The notes: generated from the letters alone by a model not told the origin. A stretch of 64,000 bases of DNA from Cupriavidus pauculus (GCF_008693385.1 NZ_CP044065.1:806001-870000), one strand, 5' to 3'; numbered from the stretch's first letter, positions 9,451 through 18,687 are shown. Numbers and translations: made by a program.

Positions 9451-9542
9451 CCTCCACACAACAGGGCGGCCGCAAGGGACAGGGACCAACGCACCGGGAC
9501 GGCCGCTCCCCTCGACACTGACACGACTACAGGAGCAACACC

Positions 9543-9872
9543 ATGATGAAAGGTCAACTGGCCGGGCTGATGAAGCAAGCCCAGCAGATGCAGGAAAACA
9601 TGAAGAAGATGCAGGATCAGCTCGCGCTGATCGAGGTCGAGGGCCAGTCCGGCGCCGGTCTCGTGAAGGTGCTGATGACCTGCAAGAACGACGTCAAGCG
9701 CGTCACGATCGATCCGAGCCTGCTGGCCGACGACAAGGACCTGCTCGAGGATCTGGTCGCCGCCGCGTTCAACGATGCCGTGCGCAAGGCCGAAGCCACC
9801 ACGCAGGAAAAGATGGGTTCGATGACGGCAGGCATGCCGGGGCTGCCCCCGGGCTTCAAGCTCCCGTTCTGA
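9543..9872 (+). CDS. YbaB/EbfC-family nucleoid-associated protein
   Basis: A 109-aa protein, [17 protein letters not shown]..., with the Met-rich amphipathic N-terminal helix, a central beta-sheet ([20 protein letters not shown]; here [10 protein letters not shown]) and the [11 protein letters not shown] tail typical of YbaB. The family forms dimers that bind DNA and is nearly always found between dnaX and recR, as here. An AGGAG at 9531-9535 sits 7-10 nt before two adjacent ATGs (9543 and 9546), so either can serve. The recR ATG follows 2 nt after the stop, consistent with co-transcription. Confidence 0.95.
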   Translation: MMKGQLAGLMKQAQQMQENMKKMQDQLALIEVEGQSGAGLVKVLMTCKNDVKRVTIDPSLLADDKDLLEDLVAAAFNDAVRKAEATTQEKMGSMTAGMPGLPPGFKLPF

Positions 9873-9874
9873 GC

Positions 9875-10489
9875 ATGAGGGCTGCGCCCCCGACCTCGCT
9901 GCAGGCACTGATCGAGGCGCTCAAGGTATTGCCCGGCGTGGGGCCGAAATCGGCCCAGCGCATGGCATACCACCTGCTCCAGCACGACCGCGACGGCGCG
10001 CGCAAGCTCGGCGACGCGCTGCGTGGCGCCGCCGATGGCATTCGCCATTGCCAGCGCTGCAATACGTTCACGGAGCAGGATCTTTGCGAGACCTGCCGCG
10101 ACGAGGACCGCGACGCCTCGCTGCTGTGCGTCGTGGAGACGCCTGCCGACCAGATCATGATCGAGCAGACGCTGACCTTCCGCGGCCAGTACTTCGTGCT
10201 GATGGGGCGCCTCTCGCCGCTCGACGGCGTGGGCCCGCGCGAGATCCATCTGGACCGTCTGCTCGCGCGCGCCACCGAGCCCGAGCTCGGCGGCCCGGTC
10301 TCCGAGGTGATCGTCGCCACGAACTTCACGACCGAGGGCGAGGCCACCGCGCACTACATCGGCGAGATGCTCAAGTCCCGCGGCCTCAAGGTGTCGCGCC
10401 TCGCGCGCGGCGTACCGGTCGGTGGCGAACTCGAATACGTCGATGCTGGCACCATCGCGCGCGCCGTGATGGATCGCCGCAGCCTGTAG
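9875..10489 (+). CDS. recR: Recombination mediator RecR
   Basis: A protein of 204 aa, the usual RecR length. It has a helix-hairpin-helix ([11 protein letters not shown], residues 19-29), a four-cysteine zinc finger (C59, C62, C71, C74) and a Toprim domain beginning [10 protein letters not shown]. Acts with RecO/RecF to load RecA on SSB-coated single-stranded DNA at gaps. The ATG at 9875 is 2 nt beyond the ybaB stop, so the two are translated from one message; the start leaves seven residues before the first conserved helix, which fits the family. Confidence 0.96.
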   Translation: MRAAPPTSLQALIEALKVLPGVGPKSAQRMAYHLLQHDRDGARKLGDALRGAADGIRHCQRCNTFTEQDLCETCRDEDRDASLLCVVETPADQIMIEQTLTFRGQYFVLMGRLSPLDGVGPREIHLDRLLARATEPELGGPVSEVIVATNFTTEGEATAHYIGEMLKSRGLKVSRLARGVPVGGELEYVDAGTIARAVMDRRSL

Positions 10490-10535
10490 ACACGGACTGC
10501 CAGCCTCCCTCCCTCCGCCGATCGCTCCCCGCGCC

Positions 10536-11441
10536 ATGAATCTCGCCCGCTTCGACCTCGTCACACTCGGCCTGTTCGTGGCCGTCGTGCGCCATGGCAG
10601 CATTTCCGCGGGCGCGCGCCAGTCGCATCTGGCCGTGGCCGCGGCCAGCAAGCGGATCTCGGACCTCGAGACCGCGGTGGGCGCGCCGCTGTTCTTCCGC
10701 CATGCCGCGGGCGTGCAGCTGACCGAAGCGGGGCAGGCGTGCTACCACCACGCGCTGACCATCCTCCAGGACGTGGAGCGCATGGCCGGCGTCATGTCCG
10801 ACTATGCGTCGGGCGTACGCGGCCAGGTGCGCGTGTGCGCCAATACGTCGGCCATCACGCAGTTTCTTCCGGACGATCTGGCCGAGTTCATGCGCCAGCA
10901 TCCGACCATCCGTATCGAGCTCGAGGAGCAGAACAGCGCCGATATCGTCGCCGCGCTCGTCGAGAACCGCGCCGACGTCGGCATCTTCGCGGACCGCACG
11001 CCTTGCGCGGGGCTCGTGACGGTGGAATACCGGCAGGACGAGCTCGTCATCATCACGCCGCACGGCCATCCGCTCGCGCAGCGCGGGCCGGTGCATTACG
11101 CCGACACGCTCGACTACGACTTCGTGAGCCTGCCGCAGGTGACGTCGCTCGCGGCGCGACTGCTCGAGGAAAGCAGCCGGCTGGAGCGGCCGTTCCGGCT
11201 GCGTATCCAGGTGCGCAGCTTCGACGCGATGTGCCGCATGGTCATGGCCGGCCTCGGCGTGGGCGTGCTCCCGCGCATCGCGGCGGAGCCGCACGTGAAG
11301 TCGATGGGCCTGTCGCTGGTCTCGCTGCAGGACCCGTGGGCGCGGCGTTCGCTGTTGATCGGCATGCGCGATCCGGCCGCGCTGACCGTGTCGGCCCGGC
11401 TGCTGATCACCCATCTCTGCGGCGACCGCGCGCCGTTCTGA
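10536..11441 (+). CDS. LysR-family transcriptional regulator
   Basis: 301 aa with an N-terminal winged helix-turn-helix (LVTLGLFVAVVRHGSISAGA, then SKRISDLETAVGAPLFFR within the first 55 residues) and a type-2 periplasmic-binding-protein-like effector domain from about residue 90. It is co-directional with, and 133 bp upstream of, a CoA-transferase/lyase pair that it probably controls; LysR regulators are more often divergent from their targets. The effector is not readable from sequence, though the neighbours suggest a carboxylate or acyl-CoA intermediate. Confidence 0.9.
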   Translation: MNLARFDLVTLGLFVAVVRHGSISAGARQSHLAVAAASKRISDLETAVGAPLFFRHAAGVQLTEAGQACYHHALTILQDVERMAGVMSDYASGVRGQVRVCANTSAITQFLPDDLAEFMRQHPTIRIELEEQNSADIVAALVENRADVGIFADRTPCAGLVTVEYRQDELVIITPHGHPLAQRGPVHYADTLDYDFVSLPQVTSLAARLLEESSRLERPFRLRIQVRSFDAMCRMVMAGLGVGVLPRIAAEPHVKSMGLSLVSLQDPWARRSLLIGMRDPAALTVSARLLITHLCGDRAPF

Positions 11442-11574
11442 CGGCGCCTCCCGCGCCGCCTCCGCGTTTTCCCTAACCTTCGCGTTCCGAGAAAGCCCGC
11501 TTTCCGGATTGCCGATTCCGTCGCCCGCCCCGGCTGGGGCACACTCGCCTCCGACATAACAGGAGACAACCGAC

Positions 11575-12771
11575 ATGGCGCGACAGATTCTCGAAGGCAT
11601 TCGGGTCCTCGAACTGGGCCAACTGATTGCCGGCCCGTTCGCGGCCAAGACCCTCGCCGATTTCGGCGCGCAGATCGTCAAGGTGGAGCCCCCGGGCCAG
11701 GGTGACCCGCTGCGCAAATGGCGCATGCTCCACGAAGACACCTCGGTGTGGTGGGAAGCACAATCGCGCAACAAGCAATCGATCTGTATCGATCTGCGCC
11801 AGCCCGAAGGCCAGGCGCTCGTGCGCAAGCTCGCCGCCGAGGCGGACATCCTGATCGAGAATTTCCGCCCGGGCACCATGGAGAAGTGGGGCCTCGGCTG
11901 GGACGTGCTGCATGCCGACAATCCCAAACTCATCATGGTGCGGGTGTCGGGCTACGGCCAGACCGGCCCGCGCAAGGACGAGCCCGGCTTCGCGGCCGTG
12001 GCCGAGGCCATGGGCGGCCTGCGTTATCTGACGGGTGAGCCGGGCCGTGCGCCGGTGCGCGCGGGCCTGTCGCTCGGCGACACGATCGCCGGCCTGCACG
12101 GCGCGCTGGGCGTGCTGCTCGCCCTGTACGAGCGCGATGCGCGTGGCGGAGAAGGGCAGGTCATCGACGTGGCCCTCTATGAATCGCTGTTCAACCTCAG
12201 CGAAAGCCTGTTGCCCGAGTATTCGGCGTTCGGCGCCGTGCGGCAGCCCGCGGGGGGCGCGTTGCCCGGCATCGCGCCGTCCAATGCCTATCCCTGCGGC
12301 TGCGGCGAGTATGTGCTCATCGCCGCCAACGGCGATGCGATCTTCCGCCGCCTGATGCAGGCGATGGGCCGTCCGGACCTCGGCGAAGATCCGTCGCTCG
12401 CGCAGAACGACGGCCGCGTGAAGCGCGTGGAAGAAATCGACGCGGCCATCGCCGCCTGGACGCGCACGCAGACCGTGGCCTCCGCGCTGGAGGTCCTGCG
12501 CGAGGCGCAGGTGCCGTCGGGCCGCATCTATACCGTCAAGGACATTGCCGAAGATCCGCACTACCGCGCCCGCGGCGTCATCGAATCGGTGACGTCCGCC
12601 AGGGGACTCACGGTGGAAGTGCCGGGCGTCATGCCGAAGCTGTCGGGCAATCCCGGCGCGATCCACGACCGCGCGCCGACGCTCGGCGAACATACCGACA
12701 CCGTGCTGTCGCAGGCCGGCTTCGATGCCGATGCGATCGCCGATCTGCGTGCACGAGGAGTGATTGCATGA
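11575..12771 (+). CDS. CaiB/BaiF-family (class III) CoA-transferase
   Basis: 398 aa, the normal length for formyl-CoA-transferase-like proteins. Family signatures are LELGQLIAGPFAAKTLADFG near the N-terminus, the KVEPPGQGDPLRKW segment, DLRQPEGQ, and VRVSGYGQTGP. It moves CoA between carboxylic acids through an enzyme-bound anhydride. A strong AGGAG at 11562-11566 precedes the ATG by 8 nt. The last codons overlap the ATG of the lyase gene (ATGA), so the two are translationally coupled and probably act in sequence: activation of a dicarboxylic or branched acid, then carbon-carbon cleavage. The substrate is not identifiable by eye. Confidence 0.92.
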   Translation: MARQILEGIRVLELGQLIAGPFAAKTLADFGAQIVKVEPPGQGDPLRKWRMLHEDTSVWWEAQSRNKQSICIDLRQPEGQALVRKLAAEADILIENFRPGTMEKWGLGWDVLHADNPKLIMVRVSGYGQTGPRKDEPGFAAVAEAMGGLRYLTGEPGRAPVRAGLSLGDTIAGLHGALGVLLALYERDARGGEGQVIDVALYESLFNLSESLLPEYSAFGAVRQPAGGALPGIAPSNAYPCGCGEYVLIAANGDAIFRRLMQAMGRPDLGEDPSLAQNDGRVKRVEEIDAAIAAWTRTQTVASALEVLREAQVPSGRIYTVKDIAEDPHYRARGVIESVTSARGLTVEVPGVMPKLSGNPGAIHDRAPTLGEHTDTVLSQAGFDADAIADLRARGVIA

Positions 12772-13739
12772 GCGCCGGCAACGCGTACCCATTGGCGGGC
12801 CCGGCCCGCGTCGAGATCAACGACGTGGCGCCGCGCGACGGCCTGCAGATCGAGCCCGTGGTGGTGCCCACCCATGGCAAGGTCGCCTTCGTGAATGCGC
12901 TGTCGCACTGCGGGTTTGCGCGCATCGAGGCCACGTCGTTCACCTCGGCCAAGGCGATTCCCGCGCTGGCCGATGCGGAAGCGGTCATGCATCAGATCGA
13001 GCGCGTGCCCGGCGTGCGCTACACGGTGCTGGTGCCGAACCTGCGCGGCCTGGAGCGCGCGCTGTCGTGCCACCCCGATGAAGTCAACCTCGTGATGTCG
13101 ACGAGCGAGACGCACAACCGCGCGAACCTGCGCATGACGCGCGAGCAGTCGCGCGCCCAGCTGCTGGCGATGATCGCCGAAGCAGGCCGCGCCGGCGTGC
13201 CCGTCAACGTGTCGCTGTCCACCGTGTTCGGCTGTCCGTTCGAGGGCGAGGTCGGCGTGGACGACGTCATGGGCTTTGCGCAGGCGTTCGCGGAGGCGGG
13301 CGCGGCCGGCATCACGCTGTGCGACACCACGGGCATGGCGTTTCCGACGCAGGTGGCCGCGCTCTGCGAGGACTTCCAGAAGCGCCTGCCCGATACGGCG
13401 CTGACCATTCATCTGCACAACACGCGCGGCATGGGCCTGGCCAATGCGATGGCGGCCTGGCAGACCGGCGTGACGCGCTTCGACGCGGCGGCCGGCGGCC
13501 TCGGCGGTTGCCCCTACGCACCCGGCGCCAGCGGCAACGTCAGTACCGAAGAGCTCGTGCATATGTTCGCCGCGATGGGCGTGGACACGGGCGTGGACCT
13601 CGACGCGCTGCTCGACGTGGTGGCGAGCCTGCCGGCACTGGTCGAGCGCGAGATCTCGAGCCAGCTCCTGCGCGCGGGACCGCGCCTGCGCACGCATCAG
13701 CCACCGGCCTGGATGGCCGCGCATTTTCAGGGTCAGTAG
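12768..13739 (+). CDS. Hydroxymethylglutaryl-CoA lyase-type enzyme
   Basis: A 323-aa TIM-barrel lyase of the HMGL-like family. INDVAPRDGLQIEP near residue 17 contains the catalytic Arg-Asp pair, HLHNTRGMGLAN holds metal-binding histidines, and GGLGGCPYAPGASGN carries the signature catalytic cysteine. Family members split 3-hydroxy-3-methylglutaryl-CoA to acetyl-CoA and acetoacetate, and paralogues in Burkholderiales cleave related acyl-CoAs such as citramalyl-CoA. The pairing with a CaiB-type CoA-transferase and a Bug receptor argues for a dedicated uptake and degradation route rather than leucine catabolism alone; this is inference. The ATG overlaps the previous stop. Confidence 0.9.
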   Translation: MSAGNAYPLAGPARVEINDVAPRDGLQIEPVVVPTHGKVAFVNALSHCGFARIEATSFTSAKAIPALADAEAVMHQIERVPGVRYTVLVPNLRGLERALSCHPDEVNLVMSTSETHNRANLRMTREQSRAQLLAMIAEAGRAGVPVNVSLSTVFGCPFEGEVGVDDVMGFAQAFAEAGAAGITLCDTTGMAFPTQVAALCEDFQKRLPDTALTIHLHNTRGMGLANAMAAWQTGVTRFDAAAGGLGGCPYAPGASGNVSTEELVHMFAAMGVDTGVDLDALLDVVASLPALVEREISSQLLRAGPRLRTHQPPAWMAAHFQGQ

Positions 13740-13787
13740 ATTTTCCCCATCCTCACAAACCTCGAACAAGACATACGGAGACAACTC

Positions 13788-14756
13788 ATGCAACGCAACC
13801 TCTCTCTCGTGGCGGCCTCGCTGCTGCTCGCGGCGGGCGCCGCCCACGCGCAGGACGGCACGTACCCGAGCCGTCCGATCACGCTGGTCGTGTCGGCCGC
13901 GGCCGGTGGCACCACCGATATCGCCGCGCGCATGATTTCCGAGCCGCTGTCGAAGGCGCTCGGCCAGCCCGTGGTCGTGGACAACCGTCCCGGCGGCAAC
14001 GGTGGCATCGCCGCCTCGGTGGTGCAGCGCTCGAAGGCAGACGGCTATACGCTGCTGCTGCAGTACTCGGGCTTTCACGTGATCACGCCGCTGCTGACCA
14101 AGGCCTCGTGGGATCCGGTCAAGGACTTCATGCCCGTGGCCAACGTGCTGTCCGCCCCGCAGGTGCTCGTCGTGCGCCCGTCGCTGCCGGTCAAGTCGCT
14201 GAAGGAACTGGTGGCCTATGCCAAGGCCAATCCGAACAAGCTCAACTACGCGTCGTCGGGTAACGGTTCGCTGCAGCACGTGTCCACCGAACTGCTGAAC
14301 CAGATGGCCGGCATCCAGATCACGCACGTGCCGTACAAGGGCACGGGCCCGGCGATGACGGACCTGCTCGGCGGTTCGGTCGATCTGACGATCACCACGC
14401 CGCCGCCGCTGATGGGCCATATCGCCGCGGGCAAGCTGCGTCCGCTCGTGGTCACGAGCAAGGAGCGCTTGCCGAGCCTGAAGGACGTGCCGTCGGCACC
14501 GGAAGCGGGCTATCCCGACCTCGACGTGTCGTCGTGGTTCGCGATGTACGCGCCGGCCGGCACGCCCAAGCCCGTCATCGACAAGCTGACCGGCGAGATC
14601 GACAAGATCATGAAGACCGAGGCATTCCGCAAGAAGGCCGAGGAACTGGGCGCCGAGGCCAAGTACATGAACCCGCAGCAGCTGGATCAGTACCAGCGCG
14701 CGGAGCTTGCGCGCTGGGGCAAGGTCATCAAGTCGGCCGATATCCACGCGGAATGA
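13788..14756 (+). CDS. Bug-family (TctC) extracytoplasmic solute-binding protein
   Basis: 322 aa with a clear signal peptide (residues 1-22, cleavage after AHA) followed by YPSRPITLVV, the characteristic mature start of Bordetella uptake gene products. DNRPGGNGGIAA and HVPYKGTGPA are further family motifs. Such receptors capture carboxylates in the periplasm for tripartite TctAB transporters, but no tctA/tctB is nearby, so it probably serves a transporter encoded elsewhere or acts as a sensor. ACGGAG at 13775-13780 is a good ribosome site. The position directly after the lyase gene suggests the ligand is the substrate of the CoA-transferase/lyase pair. Confidence 0.93.
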   Translation: MQRNLSLVAASLLLAAGAAHAQDGTYPSRPITLVVSAAAGGTTDIAARMISEPLSKALGQPVVVDNRPGGNGGIAASVVQRSKADGYTLLLQYSGFHVITPLLTKASWDPVKDFMPVANVLSAPQVLVVRPSLPVKSLKELVAYAKANPNKLNYASSGNGSLQHVSTELLNQMAGIQITHVPYKGTGPAMTDLLGGSVDLTITTPPPLMGHIAAGKLRPLVVTSKERLPSLKDVPSAPEAGYPDLDVSSWFAMYAPAGTPKPVIDKLTGEIDKIMKTEAFRKKAEELGAEAKYMNPQQLDQYQRAELARWGKVIKSADIHAE

Positions 14757-14800
14757 TATTTGCGTAAGCAAACGCTTAAGTAGTGATCCCGATGCGGAGA

Positions 14801-14838
14801 GGGCGCCACTCGCGTAGCATGCGAGGGCGCCCCTTTGC
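14801..14838 (+). terminator. Probable intrinsic terminator after the Bug gene
   Basis: GGGCGCC (14801-14807) and CTCGC (14809-14813) pair with GCGAG (14821-14825) and GGCGCCC (14826-14832), leaving a single bulged A and a 7-nt loop, followed by ctttgcatt. The stem is strong but the U-tract is poor. It separates the lyase/Bug transcript from the ABC importer genes. Confidence 0.5.
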
Positions 14839-14880
14839 ATTGTGGCGACGGCTCGAAGCACGACAGTTGGAGACAATGCC

Positions 14881-15924
14881 ATGTACAACAAGAAATTCTG
14901 GAAGCAGCTGCTGATCGCCCTCACGCTGTTCCTCGCCGGCTGGTTCACGTTCGGCTACGCGCTGGCCCAGGGCAAGCCCGAAAAGCCCAAGGTCACCGTG
15001 GCGGTGGGCGGCAAGAACCTGTTCTATTACCTGCCGCTGACGATCGCCGAGCGGCTGGGCTACTTCAAGGAAGAGGGCCTGGACGTCGAGATCGTCGATT
15101 TCGCCGGCGGTGCCAAGGCGCTGCAGGCCGTGGTCGGCGGCAGCGCGGACGTGGTGTCCGGCGCGTACGAGCATACGATCAACCTGCAGGCCAAGGGGCA
15201 GCAGTATCAGGAGTTCGTGCTCCAGGGCCGCGCGCCGCAGATCGTGCTCGTGGTCTCCAGCAAGACCATGCCGAACTACAAGTCGATCGCCGACCTCAAG
15301 GGCAAGAAGATCGGCGTGACCGCGCCGGGTTCGTCCACGAACATGATGGCCAACTTCGTGCTGGCCAAATCCGGGCTCAAGCCGTCGGACGTGTCGTTCA
15401 TCGGCGTGGGCGCGAGCGCCGGCGCCGTGGCCGCGATGCGTTCGGGCCAGATCGACGCGATGGCGAACCTCGACCCCGTGATCTCGATGCTGACGCAGAA
15501 GAACGAGGTGAAGATCGCCTCCGACACGCGCACGCTGAAGGAAACCGAGGCCGTGTTCGGCGGCAATATGCCGTCGGGCTGCCTCTACGCGTCCACCGCA
15601 TTCATCCAGCAGAACCCGAACACCGTGCAGGCCATGACCAACGCGATGGTGCGCGCGCTCAAGTGGCTGCAGAAGGCGGGTCCGTCCGATATCGTCAAGA
15701 CGGTGCCCGAGAGCTATCTGCTCGGCGACCGCGCGCTCTATCTGGCCGCTTGGGAGAAGGTGCGCGAAGCGATCTCGCCCGACGGCGTGATGCCGGCCGA
15801 TGGCCCGCGTACCGCGCTGAACACGCTGCAGCAGTTCGACCCCGAGATCAAGGGCAAGCCGATCAAGCTGGAGAACACGTTCACGAACGCGTTCGTGCAG
15901 AAGGCCAACGCCAAGTACAAGTAA
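14881..15924 (+). CDS. ABC transporter substrate-binding protein, NMT1/TauA/SsuA type
   Basis: 347 aa with an N-terminal hydrophobic export signal (KFWKQLLIALTLFLAGWF, ending ALAQG). The mature protein begins with VTVAVGGKNLFYYLPLTIAE and GYFKEEGLDVEIVDFAGGAK, the typical opening of NMT1/SsuA-like receptors for nitrate, sulfonates, taurine or pyrimidine precursors. GGAG at 14869-14872 supports the ATG at 14881 over in-frame starts upstream. It is followed by ATPase and permease genes in one run. The substrate cannot be assigned; no sulfonatase, nitrate reductase or thiamin gene is adjacent. Confidence 0.9.
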   Translation: MYNKKFWKQLLIALTLFLAGWFTFGYALAQGKPEKPKVTVAVGGKNLFYYLPLTIAERLGYFKEEGLDVEIVDFAGGAKALQAVVGGSADVVSGAYEHTINLQAKGQQYQEFVLQGRAPQIVLVVSSKTMPNYKSIADLKGKKIGVTAPGSSTNMMANFVLAKSGLKPSDVSFIGVGASAGAVAAMRSGQIDAMANLDPVISMLTQKNEVKIASDTRTLKETEAVFGGNMPSGCLYASTAFIQQNPNTVQAMTNAMVRALKWLQKAGPSDIVKTVPESYLLGDRALYLAAWEKVREAISPDGVMPADGPRTALNTLQQFDPEIKGKPIKLENTFTNAFVQKANAKYK

Positions 15925-15954
15925 GCCACAAGTCAGCCGCATCCGCGTCGCCCC

Positions 15955-16767
15955 ATGACCACGCCAGCCCTGTCCCTCGAGAACGTGACCTGCACGTTCG
16001 TATCGCGCGAAGACCGCAGCCAGCGCTACACCGCGGTGCGCGATACCACGCTGACCATCCAGCCCGGCGAGTTCGTCTCGGTCGTCGGCCCCACGGGCTG
16101 CGGCAAGTCCACGCTGCTCAACGTCGGCGCGGGCCTGCTCGAACCCTCGAGCGGCACCGTGCGCGTATTCGGCGAGCCGTTACATGGGATCAATGCCCGG
16201 GCCGGTTACATGTTCCAGGCCGAGGCGCTGATGCCGTGGCGCAACGCGCTCGACAACGTCATCGCCGGACTCGAGTTTCGCGGCGTGCCGCGCGCGGACG
16301 CCGCGGCGCAGGGCGAGGAGTGGCTGCGCCGCGTGGGCCTGGGCGGGTTTGGCGACCGCTATCCGCACCAGCTCTCGGGCGGCATGCGCAAGCGCGTGAG
16401 CCTCGCGCAGACGCTGGTCCTGGACCCCGACATCATCCTGATGGACGAACCGTTCTCGGCGCTCGATATCCAGACGCGCCAGCTCATGGAGAACGAGGTG
16501 CTCGACCTGTGGGCCGCGAAACGCAAGGCGGTGCTGTTCATCACGCACGACCTCGACGAAGCCATCGCGATGAGCGACCGCGTGGTGGTGCTGTCGGCGG
16601 GGCCGGGCACGCATCCGATCGGCGAATTCGAGATCGATCTGCCCCGTCCGCGCGACGTGGCCGAGGTGCGCAACCATCCGCGCTTCGTGGAATTGCATGC
16701 GGCCATCTGGGACGTGCTGCGCGAAGAAGTCCTGAAAGGCTATGCTCAACAACGCAAGGTAGCCTGA
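15955..16767 (+). CDS. ABC transporter ATP-binding protein, nitrate/sulfonate/taurine class
   Basis: 270 aa. Walker A is GPTGCGKST (about residues 45-53), the ABC signature QLSGGMRKRVSLAQ is near residue 141, Walker B IILMDEPFSAL near 162, and the switch histidine is in LFITHDLDEA. MRKR in the signature is common in the SsuB/TauB/NrtD branch. It energises import through the permease encoded 2 nt downstream, with the receptor encoded 30 nt upstream. The substrate is unknown. Confidence 0.94.
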   Translation: MTTPALSLENVTCTFVSREDRSQRYTAVRDTTLTIQPGEFVSVVGPTGCGKSTLLNVGAGLLEPSSGTVRVFGEPLHGINARAGYMFQAEALMPWRNALDNVIAGLEFRGVPRADAAAQGEEWLRRVGLGGFGDRYPHQLSGGMRKRVSLAQTLVLDPDIILMDEPFSALDIQTRQLMENEVLDLWAAKRKAVLFITHDLDEAIAMSDRVVVLSAGPGTHPIGEFEIDLPRPRDVAEVRNHPRFVELHAAIWDVLREEVLKGYAQQRKVA

Positions 16768-16769
16768 TC

Positions 16770-17561
16770 ATGGCGATGCGACCCAACTCTCCCGCCATGC
16801 TGCGGGTCTGGCAACTGCTGGTCCTCGTGGTGATCCTGCTGGCATGGCACCTCGCCACGCGCTCGCAGCAGGTGGCCTTCTTCTTCGGCGAACCGCTGAT
16901 GGTGGCCCAGCGCATCCGGAGCTGGTTCATCACCGAGGGCGATATCTACAAGCACCTCGGCGTGACGCTGATCGAGACCGTGCTGGCATTCGGCATCGGC
17001 ACCGTGGCCGGCCTCGGCGTGGGGCTGTGGCTCGCGCTGAGCCCGATGACGGCCGCGGTCCTCGACCCCTACGTCAAGGCGATGAACTCGATGCCGCGCG
17101 TGATCCTGGCCCCGATCTTCGCGGTCTGGTTCGGCCTCGGCATCTGGTCGAAGGTGGCGCTGGCCGTCACGCTCGTCTTCTTCATCGTGTTCTTCAACGT
17201 CTATCAGGGCGTCAAGGAAGTGAGCCCCGTGGTGCTGGCCAACGCGCGGATGCTCGGCGCGAACCGCCAGCAGCTGCTGCGCCACGTGTATCTGCCGAGC
17301 GCGACGAGCTGGGTGTTCTCGTCGCTGCATACGTCGGTGGGGCTCGCGTTTGTCGGCGCCGTGGTGGGGGAATATCTGGGCTCCGCGAGCGGGGTCGGTT
17401 ATCTGATCCTGCAGGCGGAGGGGACGTTCGACATCAACACGGTGTTCGCGGGCATCGTGGTGCTGACCGCATTCGCGCTGATTCTGGACTGGATCGTCAG
17501 TCTCTTCGAAAAGCGGCTGATGAAGTGGCAGCCGCAGAGCGGAGAGACCGAGAAGCTCTGA
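16770..17561 (+). CDS. ABC transporter permease, nitrate/sulfonate/taurine class
   Basis: 263 aa with about six hydrophobic segments, starting MAMRPNSPAMLRVWQLLVLV. The cytoplasmic coupling loop LGANRQQLLRHVYLPSA matches the EAA motif of binding-protein-dependent permeases, and AFVGAVVGEYLGSASGVGYL is typical of the SsuC/TauC branch. The ATG at 16770 is 2 nt after the ATPase stop. It forms the membrane channel of the three-gene importer. The gene ends 13 bp from a convergent oxidoreductase gene with no terminator hairpin visible between them. Confidence 0.93.
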   Translation: MAMRPNSPAMLRVWQLLVLVVILLAWHLATRSQQVAFFFGEPLMVAQRIRSWFITEGDIYKHLGVTLIETVLAFGIGTVAGLGVGLWLALSPMTAAVLDPYVKAMNSMPRVILAPIFAVWFGLGIWSKVALAVTLVFFIVFFNVYQGVKEVSPVVLANARMLGANRQQLLRHVYLPSATSWVFSSLHTSVGLAFVGAVVGEYLGSASGVGYLILQAEGTFDINTVFAGIVVLTAFALILDWIVSLFEKRLMKWQPQSGETEKL

Positions 17562-17574
17562 TCCGCGGGGTTTG

Positions 17575-18549
17575 TTACGGCACGATGACGATCTTGCCCG
17601 TCACCTTGCGCGCTTCCATGTCCTTGAGCGCCTGCGGCGCCTGCTCGAGCGGGTAGCGCGCCGAGATATGCGGGCGGATCTTGCCTTCCTTCATCCAGCC
17701 CAGCATCTGCGCCATATTGGCCTGGTTGTGCTTGGGCTCGCGGCGCGCGAAATCGCCCCAGAACACGCCCACCAGCGACGCACCCTTGAGCAGCGCGAGA
17801 TTCAGCGGCATCTTCGGGATTTCGCCATTGGCGAAGCCCACCACGAGATAGCGGCCGCGCCAGGCGATGGAGCGGAACGCGGGCTCGGCATAGACGCCGC
17901 CCACCGGATCGTAGATGACGTCCGGGCCCTTGCCATCGGTCAGCGCCTTGATGCGCTCGCGCAGGTCTTCGGTCGTGTAGTTGATGACCGCATCGGCGCC
18001 GTGCTCCTTGCAGACCGCGAGTTTCTCGTCGGTGGACGCCGCGGCGATCACGCGCGCGCCGATCGCCTTGCCGATCTCGATCGCGGCCAGTCCCACGCCG
18101 CCCGCGGCACCCAGCACGAGCATCGTCTCGCCGGCCTTGAGTTCGCCGCGATCGACCACCGCGTGGTGCGAGGTGCCGTACGTCAGCGTGAACGCGGCGG
18201 CGGTCTCGAAGTCGATGCCCGGGGGCATCGGCACCACAGACGCCGCCTTCGCGCGCGCCTGCGAGGCGAACGCGCCATTGCCGAGGTAGGCGATCACCGC
18301 ATCGCCAGGTTTCACGTGCGTGACACCGGCACCGACCGCATTGACCACGCCCGCGAGCTCGGAGCCCGGAGAGAAGGGCAGTTCGGGCTTGGCCTGGTAT
18401 TTGTTCTGGATGATCAGCACGTCGGGGAAGTTCACGCCGGCCGCTTTCACGTCGATGATCACCTCGCCATCGCCGGGCACGAAGTCCGGCAGCGTTTCGA
18501 GGACGAGCGAATCGGGCGGGCCCCAGGCCTTGCACAGTACGGCTTTCAT
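17575..18549 (-). CDS. NADPH:quinone oxidoreductase family protein (zinc-independent MDR)
   Basis: 324 aa, starting MKAVLCKAWGPPDSLVLE, the usual first strand of the quinone reductase branch of medium-chain dehydrogenases. The nucleotide-binding fold is marked by VLGAAGGVGLAAIEIGKAIG around residue 145 followed by AAASTDEK. The structural-zinc cysteines of alcohol dehydrogenases are absent, as expected. It reduces quinones or enoyl carbonyls with NADPH. It is divergent from surE, and convergent with the importer permease. The electron acceptor is not identifiable. Confidence 0.9.
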   Translation of the reverse strand: MKAVLCKAWGPPDSLVLETLPDFVPGDGEVIIDVKAAGVNFPDVLIIQNKYQAKPELPFSPGSELAGVVNAVGAGVTHVKPGDAVIAYLGNGAFASQARAKAASVVPMPPGIDFETAAAFTLTYGTSHHAVVDRGELKAGETMLVLGAAGGVGLAAIEIGKAIGARVIAAASTDEKLAVCKEHGADAVINYTTEDLRERIKALTDGKGPDVIYDPVGGVYAEPAFRSIAWRGRYLVVGFANGEIPKMPLNLALLKGASLVGVFWGDFARREPKHNQANMAQMLGWMKEGKIRPHISARYPLEQAPQALKDMEARKVTGKIVIVP

Positions 18550-18687
18550 GATGTCTCCGGAGTGGTGGTGAGTGTGTTGCCGGTGCAGCGTGCGGGCAAG
18601 TGTAACGCAAAAAAGCACGATCGTTCTGTTTGCCGCCGTGCCGTATTTTTGGGCCTGTTCGACGCATGCCGCACCGCGTCGCTCGGG

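Noticed and set aside
12561..14948. Long minus-strand frame opposite the lyase and Bug genes
   Set aside because: Crosses three convincing plus-strand genes with good ribosome sites and family motifs.
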